Assembly (NCBI GenBank): GCA_029860345.1
Contig: JAOUBJ010000001.1
Span: forward strand, 1-64,000
Direction of reading: 5' to 3'
Source of the DNA: Candidatus Zixiibacteriota bacterium
GTDB taxonomy: Bacteria; Zixibacteria; MSB-5A5; GN15; FEB-12
DNA: 64,000 bases
How positions within the stretch are numbered: the stretch's first letter is position 1; each line of letters opens with the position of its first letter. This document shows positions 10,438 through 18,645 of the stretch, piece by piece. Under the pieces are notes generated by a model. The model had not been told where the DNA came from, did no database searches, and was given only the letters and a program-made list of their open reading frames with translations. A program made the position numbers and the translations under genes.

Positions 10438-11576
10438 TTATTCCTCCTTAAAGTAAGGAAAAAACTCAAATTCGATCGCTGAGGTTCGGTATACTGCCGG
10501 ACTGATCGATCACTCATAATTAATCGACCGTCATGAGGCAACAGACCACGTCCTCGGTTATGTCTAGGGAAGGTGAGGACACAAACTTCAGGCAACGAAT
10601 TCACTTTCTTCCTATCTTTTGGAGTCGGAGTCTATCCTGCATTGGATAAACACCGTTTTCAGCTGTAACATGTCAAGGCTAATGAACTTTATCTTTTCGA
10701 TTCTAAATATCAAATTACCTCCTGTGAAGGGTAACATCCAAAAAACAGACTAAAAGTCGAGTTTCGGAGTGTTAGTAAGAGATAGAAAAATTAGAGGCGA
10801 AGACTTAACAGTGTGGTAAACGAAAATGTCAATTGCAGAACCACTACCGAAGCAGATTATTCTACAAACAACAGCAGACCTTGAGCTTTATCAGCCATCA
10901 GGTCAAAAACGTTAGCACTATTTAGTCAATCAAAAAGAAGTACTTATGTGCGGTTACGATTAGTGACTGGTATGGCTCTCGGGCACTGCACGTAACTTAC
11001 ACACGCTCAGTAAGCAAAGTACAGGGAAATGGCTTATTGTCAAGGAAAATATTGCCGTTTTAAGTGCATTTTTTCACCTTCAGGTCGGTTTTCGCCCCAA
11101 TTATACCATCTTCTCCCGGTTGTCGGGCGGATCGGACGCTCTGGGCGTAGCGGAGGTCCACTTCTGCCCCGGCTCAAGAGGGGATTGGCCAGACCGATTC
11201 CCGTGGACCCGGTAAAAGTCACAGAAACCCCATTTAATGCCAACTCGAAAACCGAGACTATTTTCACCTTTTTCAGATATGCAATGCCAGGGCCAGGCAC
11301 TGCCGCTCTGTATGGTGTAAGCAAAACCGGATAGGGAAACATGACCAGTATTCAGCCGGAGTCAATTCGAGGAGACAAGGGTATGCCCCGGTCACCCAAC
11401 GGTGACGCTCATGGCCTGAAGGGCCACCTCGGCTGCTCACGAACTCATGGCTGCGATTGTCAAACAAAACACCGGCGACAGGCGATGGCACTACTGTCAT
11501 ACAGGGTCAGTCGCTTTCATCTGGAAAGGTAAAACCGAGACAGTTCAAAACCTGTAACTCATCATGGAGGTGAATT
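10438..11576. other. 1.1-kb intergenic region between divergent genes
   Basis: Positions 10,438-11,030 are AT-rich, with no supported gene on either strand, and should hold the promoter of the large dockerin gene. Positions 11,080-11,500 turn GC-rich with short inverted motifs (for example GGGATTGG near CCGATTCCC); the open frames here (such as 11,040-11,342 minus) look like translated repeat DNA. I could not identify a defined element. Confidence 0.5.
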
Positions 11577-11840
11577 ATGAAAAGGATGCTTCTCACAGGA
11601 ACTGTATTCATGGCGGCCGTCCTCATCGGGGTTGGCCTCACGATGTTCGTGGCTCCCAACGCGGAAGCAGACAAGTGCGCACCTGTATTCCCGCCGATTC
11701 ACGACTCGACATGCGACACCGGGCCTCTCTGCTCGGAACCAACACCATATTACCTGATCCAGTGCGATGGACGCATACTCGGCTCTGGCGAGCCATGTGA
11801 CTGCTATTGGATTGGATGTTGGAGTGGATCTGGGTGCTAA
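11577..11840 (+). CDS. Small Cys-rich secreted protein
   Basis: An 87-residue product with a near-ideal start (GGAGGTGAATT then ATG). Residues 1-32 are a clear signal peptide (lysine/arginine, hydrophobic run, ending APNAEADK). The mature part of about 55 residues has eight cysteines, ending EPCDC, WIGC and SGSGC, and is rich in Pro, Gly and Ser, so it probably folds as a disulfide-stabilised miniprotein outside the cytoplasm. I recognise no family. A 17-codon reading frame with its own strong SD and a terminator-like hairpin follow at once. No processing protease, transporter or modification enzyme is adjacent, so a peptide natural product is only one possibility. Confidence 0.75.
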   Translation: MKRMLLTGTVFMAAVLIGVGLTMFVAPNAEADKCAPVFPPIHDSTCDTGPLCSEPTPYYLIQCDGRILGSGEPCDCYWIGCWSGSGC

Positions 11841-11916
11841 TGAAGCAATAGTATAGCTTTTGTCGGCTGACCCCGCCTTTTCGCCGGTGTCAATGTTAAA
11901 CCGAGGAGGTACGTTA

Positions 11917-11970
11917 ATGACTGGCCGAGGCTGCTCCATCCGGGGCAGCTTTGTTTGTTATTCCGTTTGA
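11917..11970 (+). CDS. Possible 17-residue peptide ORF
   Basis: ATG at 11,917 is preceded at 7 nt by AGGAGG, one of the best ribosome binding sites in the window. The frame encodes MTGRGCSIRGSFVCYSV and stops at 11,968-11,970. It overlaps the hairpin at 11,930-11,949. It could be a leader peptide for the Rad50-like gene downstream, a second small peptide, or chance. Confidence 0.3.
   Translation: MTGRGCSIRGSFVCYSV
11930..11949 (+). terminator. Terminator-like hairpin after the Cys-rich gene
   Basis: An 8-bp stem GCTGCTCC/GGGGCAGC (one G-U pair) with a 4-nt loop, followed by TTTGTTTGTT. It probably ends the transcript of the small Cys-rich gene, or attenuates transcription into the Rad50-like gene. 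Confidence 0.5.
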
Positions 11971-12032
11971 ACGGCTTTGGCCTCACAATGTCCTTGACAG
12001 GTGGGTTAGGTGGCAGGTTTCTTAGCTATCAG

Positions 12033-14444
12033 ATGCGCCTGCTCTCATTGGACATAAATAACTTCCGGGTTATCAGAAAGGCGACACTGCCGTTGCCGGA
12101 TCGCGTCATCGGTGTGATCGGCCCCAACGGCGCCGGCAAGTCCTCACTGGTGGAGGCAATTGCCTGGGTGCTCTACGGCAACCAGGCGGCACGCAGCGGT
12201 AAAGATGAGATTAAGTCTCAGTTTGCCGGTGCCGGTGAAAACTGCGAGGTCACTTTGGATTTCGAGGTAAATGACGTGCCCTATAAAGTGACACGCCGGT
12301 TGGTGGGTAGGAAGGAAAAGGCCGAAGTGGAATTGTTCCGGGGTGAAGCGGCCGAATCGGTGGGCGTAAACGAGACTCGGCAGTATGTCGGCCAGCTTTT
12401 GGGGCTGGATTTCAAGGGGTTTCTGACATCGTTCCTGGCCCGCCAGCAGGAGTTGAACGCCCTCTCGGATCTTCAGCCCTCCAAACGTCGGGACCATCTT
12501 GCCGGGATGCTTGGTATCGAACGGCTTGATCGAGGCATAATCAAGCTGAAAGAAGACCTTCGCCTGGAATCACGTCAAATCGAATTCATGGAGCAGCAGT
12601 TAAGCCATCGGACCAACCTGGCTGCCGAGATCGAACGGCTGACCACCCACTTGGGACAACTCAGTGGTCGCCAGGTTTCAATAGAAACAGGGGTCAGGAA
12701 TGCCGAAGCTGCGGTCAAGTCGGTATCTGATAGAGCGGCGCAGCTTCAGGATACCAAATCGCAGTGGACACAACTGACGGCTCAGATACAGGCAGAACAA
12801 GGATCATTGACCTCACTTGAGCAGCGGCAAGCCGACCTGCAGAAAGAGGCCGACAAGCTGGCCAAAATGAAAACCCAGGCAAAAACGCTGGCAGGCACCT
12901 TGCAGGCACTTCCGAAAGTTCGCCGGGAGCTGGAAAAACACAAGGCTGCCCGCAGCAGCGTAGACGTGCGGAAGCAGATAATAACACAGCTTGAGGCTGC
13001 CCGTTCTGACTTGAAGAATGTCACAGGCGCGATTGAACTTGGTCAGGGCCGATTGAAGTCCACCAAGGCCAAGCTGAAGGCAATACCTGCTGATGTCGCC
13101 GAGCAACTAAAACAGACGCAGAGCAATCTGGAAGATGCCCGCACCTCGTTTAGCCGGCTCAAAGCAACTCGTGATAGCCTGGCTACTCAGGCCGACAAAC
13201 TGACCCGGCAGGTCGGTCAGGTGGACAGGTTTGGGCCGGACTCGGTCTGTGATCGCTGCCACCGACCCCTCGGCGAAGACCTGCCAACGATTCGTAAGCA
13301 TCTGATTGAGGAACTGGACAGCCTAAAAAAGCAATTGGCCGAGCACGACCGCGACCTGCTCAAGCAGGAAAAGGGTGGTGGTCAACTCAAGAAACAGTGG
13401 TCGGAACTCGACCGGCAAACCAAGACAAGATACGAGGCTGAGGTCGACCGGATCGCAGATGAGAAAGAACAGGCCACATTAGAGAAGCGAAAAACAGACC
13501 TAACAACCGCTGTCGACAAGCTCACCGAGCAGTTGGCTCAGACTGCCGAAGTGACCCTGGACGAAGAGGCTCACACTCGGTTATCGGAGCAATTGGCCCA
13601 ACTGGAGGAGGGCCAGAATCAGCGGCAGCTATTGTTGGGCAAACTGGATCGCCTGCCGGTGGTGTCCAAAGAGTCCACCGAGACCAAAACCAAACTGAAC
13701 CAGGCGGCGGGTGCAATCGATAAGTTAAACGCACGGCTGACCGCCTTGAACTATGATCAGAAAGCAGCCGATCAGGTAGCGACCGAGCTGGTAACTGCAC
13801 AAGAACATCTCGACAAAGCGCGCGGCGAGCAATATGCGCACACGAAAGACGTCGAGATCACACAGTCGGAGATGAATGAGAAGCTCCGGCAAAAGCAAGC
13901 TCTTGAAAAAGCCGAAGCCGAACTGGAAGAGCATCAGACCTCCCGTTACCATCGCGAGAAACTGGGCCTGCTGATGGCTGAGTTCAGGCAGCATCTGATC
14001 ACACGTATCCGGCCACGGCTGGCTGACCTGTCGAGCGGACTGTTCTCGGACATGACCGGCGGGAAATACAGTATGGTCGAGCTTGACGAAAAGTATAACC
14101 TGCGAGTATGGGATTCCGGGCAGTTTTTCGGCGTCGAACGTTTCTCCGGCGGCGAGAAGGACCTGGCCAATCTCTGCCTGAGGCTAGCCATCTCATTGGC
14201 CCTGACCGAGTCGGCCGGGCTGAGTCGATCATTTGTCATCCTGGATGAGGTGTTTGGTTCGCAGGACAATGAGCGCAAGGAGCTCATTATTGGCGCCCTC
14301 GGCTCACTCAAAAACCGGTTCCCCCAGCTTTTGTTGATCACGCATGTCGAGGACATTAGGGACCGGGTCGAAGAGTTGATCGAAGTCAGGCCGACCTCAC
14401 AGGGCTACTCGGAGGTGATCGTCAATGAAGTCGCCGTTGGTTAG
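12033..14444 (+). CDS. sbcC: Rad50/SbcC-like ATPase
   Basis: An 803-residue SMC-family ATPase. I chose the ATG at 12,033 because the protein then begins MRLLSLDINNFRVIRKA, the usual Rad50/SbcC N-terminus; a TTG at 11,955 adds 26 atypical residues. The Walker A motif is GPNGAGKSS (about residues 31-39). A long coiled coil follows, split near residue 404 by a zinc-hook CxxC (CDRCHRP). The C-terminal ATPase lobe has the ABC signature RFSGGEKDLANL and Walker B SFVILDEVFGSQD. With SbcD/Mre11 such proteins process DNA ends and hairpins. No sbcD is adjacent. Instead the gene overlaps by 20 nt a nuclease-fold gene, implying translational coupling. Confidence 0.88.
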   Translation: MRLLSLDINNFRVIRKATLPLPDRVIGVIGPNGAGKSSLVEAIAWVLYGNQAARSGKDEIKSQFAGAGENCEVTLDFEVNDVPYKVTRRLVGRKEKAEVELFRGEAAESVGVNETRQYVGQLLGLDFKGFLTSFLARQQELNALSDLQPSKRRDHLAGMLGIERLDRGIIKLKEDLRLESRQIEFMEQQLSHRTNLAAEIERLTTHLGQLSGRQVSIETGVRNAEAAVKSVSDRAAQLQDTKSQWTQLTAQIQAEQGSLTSLEQRQADLQKEADKLAKMKTQAKTLAGTLQALPKVRRELEKHKAARSSVDVRKQIITQLEAARSDLKNVTGAIELGQGRLKSTKAKLKAIPADVAEQLKQTQSNLEDARTSFSRLKATRDSLATQADKLTRQVGQVDRFGPDSVCDRCHRPLGEDLPTIRKHLIEELDSLKKQLAEHDRDLLKQEKGGGQLKKQWSELDRQTKTRYEAEVDRIADEKEQATLEKRKTDLTTAVDKLTEQLAQTAEVTLDEEAHTRLSEQLAQLEEGQNQRQLLLGKLDRLPVVSKESTETKTKLNQAAGAIDKLNARLTALNYDQKAADQVATELVTAQEHLDKARGEQYAHTKDVEITQSEMNEKLRQKQALEKAEAELEEHQTSRYHREKLGLLMAEFRQHLITRIRPRLADLSSGLFSDMTGGKYSMVELDEKYNLRVWDSGQFFGVERFSGGEKDLANLCLRLAISLALTESAGLSRSFVILDEVFGSQDNERKELIIGALGSLKNRFPQLLLITHVEDIRDRVEELIEVRPTSQGYSEVIVNEVAVG

Positions 14445-15096
14445 ATTTGGGCCCAAGGGCCGGACCCTTATCCGGGTCTCGTTGGTGATTCTGATCACCG
14501 CCGTGATTGTCTGTTACCGGCTGGCCGAGGACATCGGTGTTGACCTCAAACCGGATGATCGTTGGATCATTGTGACGGTCATCGACGGCGACACGGTCGA
14601 GTTGGCCGGCGGCGACAAACTGAGACTGGCCAATATCGACACACCTGAGATCGACGAACCATTCTTCGAAGAAGCCAAGCAGTTCCTGACCGACATAGCC
14701 TTGCACCAGTCGGCACGGGTGGAGTACATCCGAGAACGTCGAGACAAGTACGGACGGTTGCTGGGTTGCTTGTTTATCGACTCTGTTTTTGCCGGGGAGG
14801 CTATACTGGAACGAGGTTTAGGATACCTTCTGTTGTTCGACAACAATGATCTTAACCGCCCTCTGGTCCAGCGACTGTTGGCGGCCCAACATCGGGCAAT
14901 GGAGTCGGGCCTTGGTCTTTTCTCTCTTGTCCGCACACCGGAAGAACACTACCTGGCGACATATCGAAGTTTTCGGTTTCATCGTCCCGGTTGCGAGTAT
15001 GTGGGTGAGTACCGCCCTGATCGATATCGCATGTTCGACACTCGCGATAGCGCTTTATTCGAAGGCCTCTCCCCCTGCCGCAGTTGTAAGCCGTAG
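14425..15096 (+). CDS. Membrane-anchored staphylococcal-nuclease-like protein with C-terminal metal-binding module
   Basis: A 223-residue protein starting 20 nt inside the Rad50-like gene. Residues about 13-32 are hydrophobic (VSLVILITAVIVCYRLA), a signal-anchor. Residues about 48-165 match the thermonuclease (SNase) fold: VIDGDTVEL, KLRLANIDTPEID, and RRDKYGRLLGCLF with the Arg and Asp/Glu expected around the active site. The last about 45 residues (FHRPGCEYVGEYRP to CRSCKP) match the Ada-like metal-binding module often appended to secreted SNases. It is expected to cleave nucleic acid on the outer face of the cytoplasmic membrane, which makes a direct partnership with a cytoplasmic Rad50 homologue puzzling. 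Confidence 0.85.
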   Translation: MKSPLVRFGPKGRTLIRVSLVILITAVIVCYRLAEDIGVDLKPDDRWIIVTVIDGDTVELAGGDKLRLANIDTPEIDEPFFEEAKQFLTDIALHQSARVEYIRERRDKYGRLLGCLFIDSVFAGEAILERGLGYLLLFDNNDLNRPLVQRLLAAQHRAMESGLGLFSLVRTPEEHYLATYRSFRFHRPGCEYVGEYRPDRYRMFDTRDSALFEGLSPCRSCKP

Positions 15097-15131
15097 ATGG
15101 GGCGGGCGGTCTAGTCCCCCGTTTCTTGTAG

Positions 15132-15175
15132 GTCGAAACCCCTGACCCGAAGGGTCGCCGAAGGCGGGTTTCGAC
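15132..15175. repeat. Nested palindrome
   Basis: Outer arms GTCGAAACCC/GGGTTTCGAC (10 bp) enclose an inner GACCC-GAA-GGGTC hairpin. It lies 36 nt after the nuclease gene without a following T run, so a dispersed palindromic repeat is more likely than a canonical terminator. Confidence 0.6.
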
Positions 15176-15326
15176 ATCTTCATCTGCGCGCCAGGCACAC
15201 CCCATCAACCGCAATCAGATGTGCTTATGCCAAAAAACAACATGCATGCCGGACACTAATCATGATGGCCGGGTCCGCCCTCAAACCCGCCAAATCGTCG
15301 GGAATCCTGGTGGTGCTGACGCACCT

Positions 15327-15349
15327 GTCGGGACCATAAAGGTCCCGAC
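15327..15349. repeat. Palindromic intergenic element
   Basis: GTCGGGACC and GGTCCCGAC (9-bp perfect arms) surround ATAAA, followed by TACAAGAG. Together with the palindrome at 15,132 it fills the gap between the nuclease and protease genes. It resembles short GC-rich palindromic repeats scattered in many genomes. Confidence 0.6.
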
Positions 15350-15447
15350 CTACAAGAGAGAGCGTGCCCGGTCATACTGACGGAGGTCAGTATCCAGTCT
15401 TCGTATGCGGAATCCGGAATTCGACCAAGTCCGGCTTGACAATACTG

Positions 15448-15476
15448 TTGACTCGACCTCCGGATCAAACTATACT
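15448..15476 (+). promoter_or_regulatory. Sigma-70-like promoter for the subtilase gene
   Basis: TTGACT, 17-bp spacer, TATACT. The predicted start near 15,483 gives a leader of roughly 215 nt before the subtilase ATG at 15,700. Confidence 0.65.
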
Positions 15477-15699
15477 GAAGCCATTAGGGAGGGGCAGCCT
15501 CTTTGAGTCATGTCTTCGTGCCGTGCCCCTTTTACGGATCAAAACAAGATCGTCGATTACTTGTCGCCGGATTAATCCGTTCGCCCGTGCTTGAGCAACT
15601 TAAAGCTCCCGAATCTTTCCGTTCTGAAAGGAACGAACAGGACGGTGAGGCAGGATGGGGCGGCTGGTTGGTCAGCGATCACAAAAAAGGAGTTTTGTT

Positions 15700-17079
15700 A
15701 TGGCCAGTGTAAAACCATCGTCGGCCAAAGCAGACGGTTCCGAAGTTCGGTTCGAGGTAGTGGTAAAACCGGAGGGTGAAAGCAGGTCGGTTTTCGACCC
15801 CGATGCCTTTCCCACTATTGCCAACCTGGACGAGTTCCGGTCTCCCAAGGGGCGGAGTATCAAAGCTGCGCGGAAACTACAAAAGAACGACATCACCGTT
15901 CACCACATAGGTGAGTTCAGCATTTCCGCTTCCTGTCCCGAAGCGAAATTCGAGTCGTTTTTCGGTACAAAGATCAGCCAGCACCGACCGCCCAAGAAAG
16001 CTCTGGCCCCCGCCGATTACGTGATGCGGGCACCCAAGAAAGGTGAGGACTGGAAACTTCCTACAGAGGATAATCTCGATAAACTCATCGAGAAAGCATA
16101 CATCCAGCACGATCCTATACTGTTCGCCGGTGAGCGTCCGATACCGCCGTTCTGGAAGGACAAGTTTCGCCTGCGGGTGCCGGTCGACGTTGCCCAAATA
16201 ATGAAGGCTTCGTCGGTGCACAAGAAAGGCATTACCGGCGATGGTGTGAGGGTGGTTATGCCGGATACCGGATTCTATCACCATCCCTACTTCAAGGAAC
16301 AGGGGTACAATTTTCTGGCCGTGACGACCCCCGATGTTATCGACTATACGTCTGATGCCAGCGGTCACGGCACCGGCGAATGTGCCAATCTACTGGCCAC
16401 GGCCCCCGGCATCAACTTCATCGGGTTGAAAAAAGGCAACACTACGCTGGCCATCAAAACCGCCGTCGAGTTGCGCGCCGACATTATCACCTGCAGTTGG
16501 GGTTATAGTGAAGATTTACCGGGGACAAGCATGCCGAGTTGGCTGAAGCCGCTCTATCTGGCCGTTCTCGACGCCGTGAGTAAAGGTATCACCGTTTGCT
16601 TCTCGGCTGGTAACGGCCACTTTGGTTTCCCCGGCAGCATGCCGGAAGTCATCAGCGTCGGGGGCGTAGTAGTCGATGAGAAACTGAACTACTCAGCCAC
16701 CAGGTACACCAGCGGTTTCGAGTCAACCTGGTTCCCGGGACGCGATGTGCCGGACATATCCGGGTTGTGCGGTGCGCCGCCCTCCGCAGACTACATTGTT
16801 CTGCCTGTTCAGAAGGGCTGTAGTCTGGAGAAAGCCGGTGGCTGGGGCGCTTTCAGCGGAACCTCGGCGGCCAGTCCGATGGTGGCCGGTGTCTGCGCTC
16901 TGTTGAAAGAGGCTGACCCGACCTTGACACCCAATGACATCAAGAATATACTGAAGTACACGGCGCGTGATATCACAGTCGGCAAGAACTCCATGAACAA
17001 GAGCGCCGTTCCAGGACCGGACCTGGCCACCGGATACGGGCTGGTAGACGCCGAACGAGCCATGGAGACAGTATTATAA
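15700..17079 (+). CDS. S8 (subtilisin-like) serine peptidase without a signal peptide
   Basis: A 459-residue protease. The ATG at 15,700 is preferred because AAAAGGAG lies about 8 nt upstream; an upstream start at 15,655 has none. Residues 1 to about 125 resemble a propeptide (DEFRSPKGRSIKAARKL, then ISASCPEAKFESFFGTKIS), the pattern seen in sedolisin/subtilase pro-regions. The S8 domain then has all three catalytic residues: Asp in MPDTGF, His in SGHGTGE and Ser in GTSAASP, plus the oxyanion-region SAGNG. No signal peptide or membrane segment is visible, so a cytoplasmic or non-classically released enzyme is expected. A sigma-70-like promoter lies upstream and the small propeptide-like gene 87 nt downstream. 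Confidence 0.88.
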   Translation: MASVKPSSAKADGSEVRFEVVVKPEGESRSVFDPDAFPTIANLDEFRSPKGRSIKAARKLQKNDITVHHIGEFSISASCPEAKFESFFGTKISQHRPPKKALAPADYVMRAPKKGEDWKLPTEDNLDKLIEKAYIQHDPILFAGERPIPPFWKDKFRLRVPVDVAQIMKASSVHKKGITGDGVRVVMPDTGFYHHPYFKEQGYNFLAVTTPDVIDYTSDASGHGTGECANLLATAPGINFIGLKKGNTTLAIKTAVELRADIITCSWGYSEDLPGTSMPSWLKPLYLAVLDAVSKGITVCFSAGNGHFGFPGSMPEVISVGGVVVDEKLNYSATRYTSGFESTWFPGRDVPDISGLCGAPPSADYIVLPVQKGCSLEKAGGWGAFSGTSAASPMVAGVCALLKEADPTLTPNDIKNILKYTARDITVGKNSMNKSAVPGPDLATGYGLVDAERAMETVL

Positions 17080-17112
17080 ACCGACTGCCGGTCTGTGTCT
17101 GATCATTGTTCT

Positions 17113-17146
17113 GCGGCAGCTTTCGCCTTTTGGCGAGAGTTGCCGC
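17113..17146 (+). other. Intercistronic hairpin between protease and propeptide-like gene
   Basis: A 15-bp imperfect stem (GCGGCAGCTTTCGCC pairing with GGCGAGAGTTGCCGC through G-U pairs, 4-nt loop of T). No T tract follows. It may stabilise the upstream mRNA or partly terminate, which would set different protein levels for the two genes. Confidence 0.5.
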
Positions 17147-17166
17147 CACTTTAAGAGAGAGATGAC

Positions 17167-17520
17167 ATGCCAGAGAGTCCCCAACAGCAAGTGCAGTTCG
17201 ATCTAACGGTCAAGGCACCGGGGTCGGGTCAGGATGCCTCCCTGGCGACGATCGATCAACATCGCCCCAGTAGCGAACACATTGAGCGATGCCGGCGATG
17301 GTTGGCCTCGCTTGGCGTGGAATGTCATGCCACCGCCTTCGGTCTGGCCGGGAAAGCAGCGAAGCCGCTGTTTGAATCGATCTTCAGCTGCGCACTACGT
17401 CGGATTGATGCTGGTCCGGGACGGCCCTTGTGGGAAGCCTCTTCGCCACCCCAGGCTCCACCCGAAATCGAACAGTTCGTACACCAGATCACAATCGGCG
17501 CCGAACCGGAATTGTTCTAA
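17167..17520 (+). CDS. Stand-alone protease propeptide-like protein
   Basis: A 117-residue protein without a signal peptide. Its middle (IDQHRPSSEHIERCRRWLASLGVECHATAFGLAGKAAKPLFESIF) reads like the pro-region of sedolisin/subtilase enzymes: an F/H-R-P-S turn, a helix with R-x-W-L, G-V/L-x-V, then a helix ending F-x-x-x-F. The same pattern occurs at the N-terminus of the adjacent S8 peptidase (SPKGRSIKAARKL ... PEAKFESFFG). Stand-alone proteins of this type can act as intramolecular-chaperone or inhibitor partners (compare the I9 family). The pairing with the upstream protease is inferred from proximity and shared pattern. A strong terminator follows. Confidence 0.65.
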   Translation: MPESPQQQVQFDLTVKAPGSGQDASLATIDQHRPSSEHIERCRRWLASLGVECHATAFGLAGKAAKPLFESIFSCALRRIDAGPGRPLWEASSPPQAPPEIEQFVHQITIGAEPELF

Positions 17521-17577
17521 GCAGAAAATGACAACCAGTGCTTGAACGATTGCCTGGTTTCTCCCATCAGGTAAGAA

Positions 17578-17603
17578 ACGCCCGACCGTTCTCGGTCGGG
17601 CGT
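17578..17603. terminator. Bidirectional rho-independent terminator
   Basis: An 11-bp perfect stem ACGCCCGACCG/CGGTCGGGCGT with a TTCT loop. It is followed by T-rich DNA on the plus strand (TGAGTTTGTT) and TTTCTTAC on the minus strand, between the convergent propeptide-like and dockerin genes. Confidence 0.8.
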
Positions 17604-17683
17604 TGAGTTTGTTATGCGTGGTGTGGGTCCCGGTGCGACACGCAGCCATCGGGGCAAACCGAGGGTCTGCTCACGCCTGGACG

Positions 17684-18469
17684 TTAGAAGCAATCCACCG
17701 GTGCTGGGCCGCCGGTGAACATGAAGTCGACCATGTATACCAAATCGGAAATATCTATATTGGGCTCGGTGTCTCCGTTGACGTTGGCTTCGTCAAAGCA
17801 AGGCGCCGAAGGGCCGCCGGTGAACATGTGGTCGACCATGTACACCAAATCGGAGATGTCGATATTTTCGCCGGGGTCGCCGTCGACATTGCCGCGGATA
17901 CCTATACAGCAGCCGGAGGCAACATAGCAGTGCGGGCCGTCCCAGGTGGGCGTACTGGTGCCGTTGGTCGAGTGCGACCAGAACCAGTACCCGGCCGGCG
18001 GGTAGTATGACGAATCGATACAGTATGTCTTGCCGTTTTGAGAGGGATCTATCTCAGTCGAAATAGAGAAAACCACCTGGTTGAACCCAACAACCATACC
18101 CGGCTTCACCATGGCAAAACCACCAAAGCCGATGGTGTCGGCGCCCGAACCGGTGACACTCCCCGGCGTAAGAAAGAGACCACCATCGAAAACATCACCC
18201 CAACCGATGCTGGCTGTGTCACCGACTATCGGCGACCAAGTGCCACCATCGGGTGAGTATAATCTGAAACCGTTGGTGGAACCCAGCAGATCGAAACTGG
18301 TCGTGTTGTTGAGGCGAATGTGGAAGGTAACGGTGCCTCCGGCGGCAATCTGCCCGGGGTCACCCTCACCGTCGACATGGTCGAGACTCACCGCGCCCTG
18401 CGCCATAATCGGCGAGGCGACAAAACATAGCAATAAGAAAAAAACGGCCAAAGAAGCAATCCGCTTCAT
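17684..18469 (-). CDS. Secreted dockerin protein
   Basis: A 261-residue protein from the ATG at 18,469, which has GGAGG 6 nt upstream; a longer frame begins at 18,508 without support. Residues 1-23 are a signal peptide ending PIMAQ. Residues about 24-185 form a single beta-rich domain (VTFHIRLNNTTSFDLLGSTN, DSSYYPPAGYWFW, WDGPHCY) similar to part of the 1,512-residue protein at 30,653-35,191 (IDFNIHLRNNTGNDLLHLAN, WTGPHCF). The C-terminus is a tandem dockerin-like pair (NVDGDPGENIDISDLVYMVD and NVNGDTEPNIDISDLVYMVD). Function unknown; cell-surface or extracellular location is expected. Confidence 0.88.
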   Translation of the reverse strand: MKRIASLAVFFLLLCFVASPIMAQGAVSLDHVDGEGDPGQIAAGGTVTFHIRLNNTTSFDLLGSTNGFRLYSPDGGTWSPIVGDTASIGWGDVFDGGLFLTPGSVTGSGADTIGFGGFAMVKPGMVVGFNQVVFSISTEIDPSQNGKTYCIDSSYYPPAGYWFWSHSTNGTSTPTWDGPHCYVASGCCIGIRGNVDGDPGENIDISDLVYMVDHMFTGGPSAPCFDEANVNGDTEPNIDISDLVYMVDFMFTGGPAPVDCF

Positions 18470-18645
18470 TGTATCCTCCAGAGTGAACGCTATAGTTGGC
18501 GGGACCAATAGCGAGTAAACCGCAAACTGTCGTATCGACCCAATATACAGTTTATACGCACTTTGACAAGCGACATTTTGCGCACTACCGCCTTTACACC
18601 ATTAGATTCGGCAGTTTGCGCCAGGGCCTTGATGTCTGTTGAAAC

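Noticed and set aside
11040-11342. 100-codon minus-strand frame in the intergenic region
   Set aside because: Arg/Gly/Pro-rich translation of GC-rich repeat-like DNA without an SD; not convincing as a gene, although the DNA may be a dispersed element.
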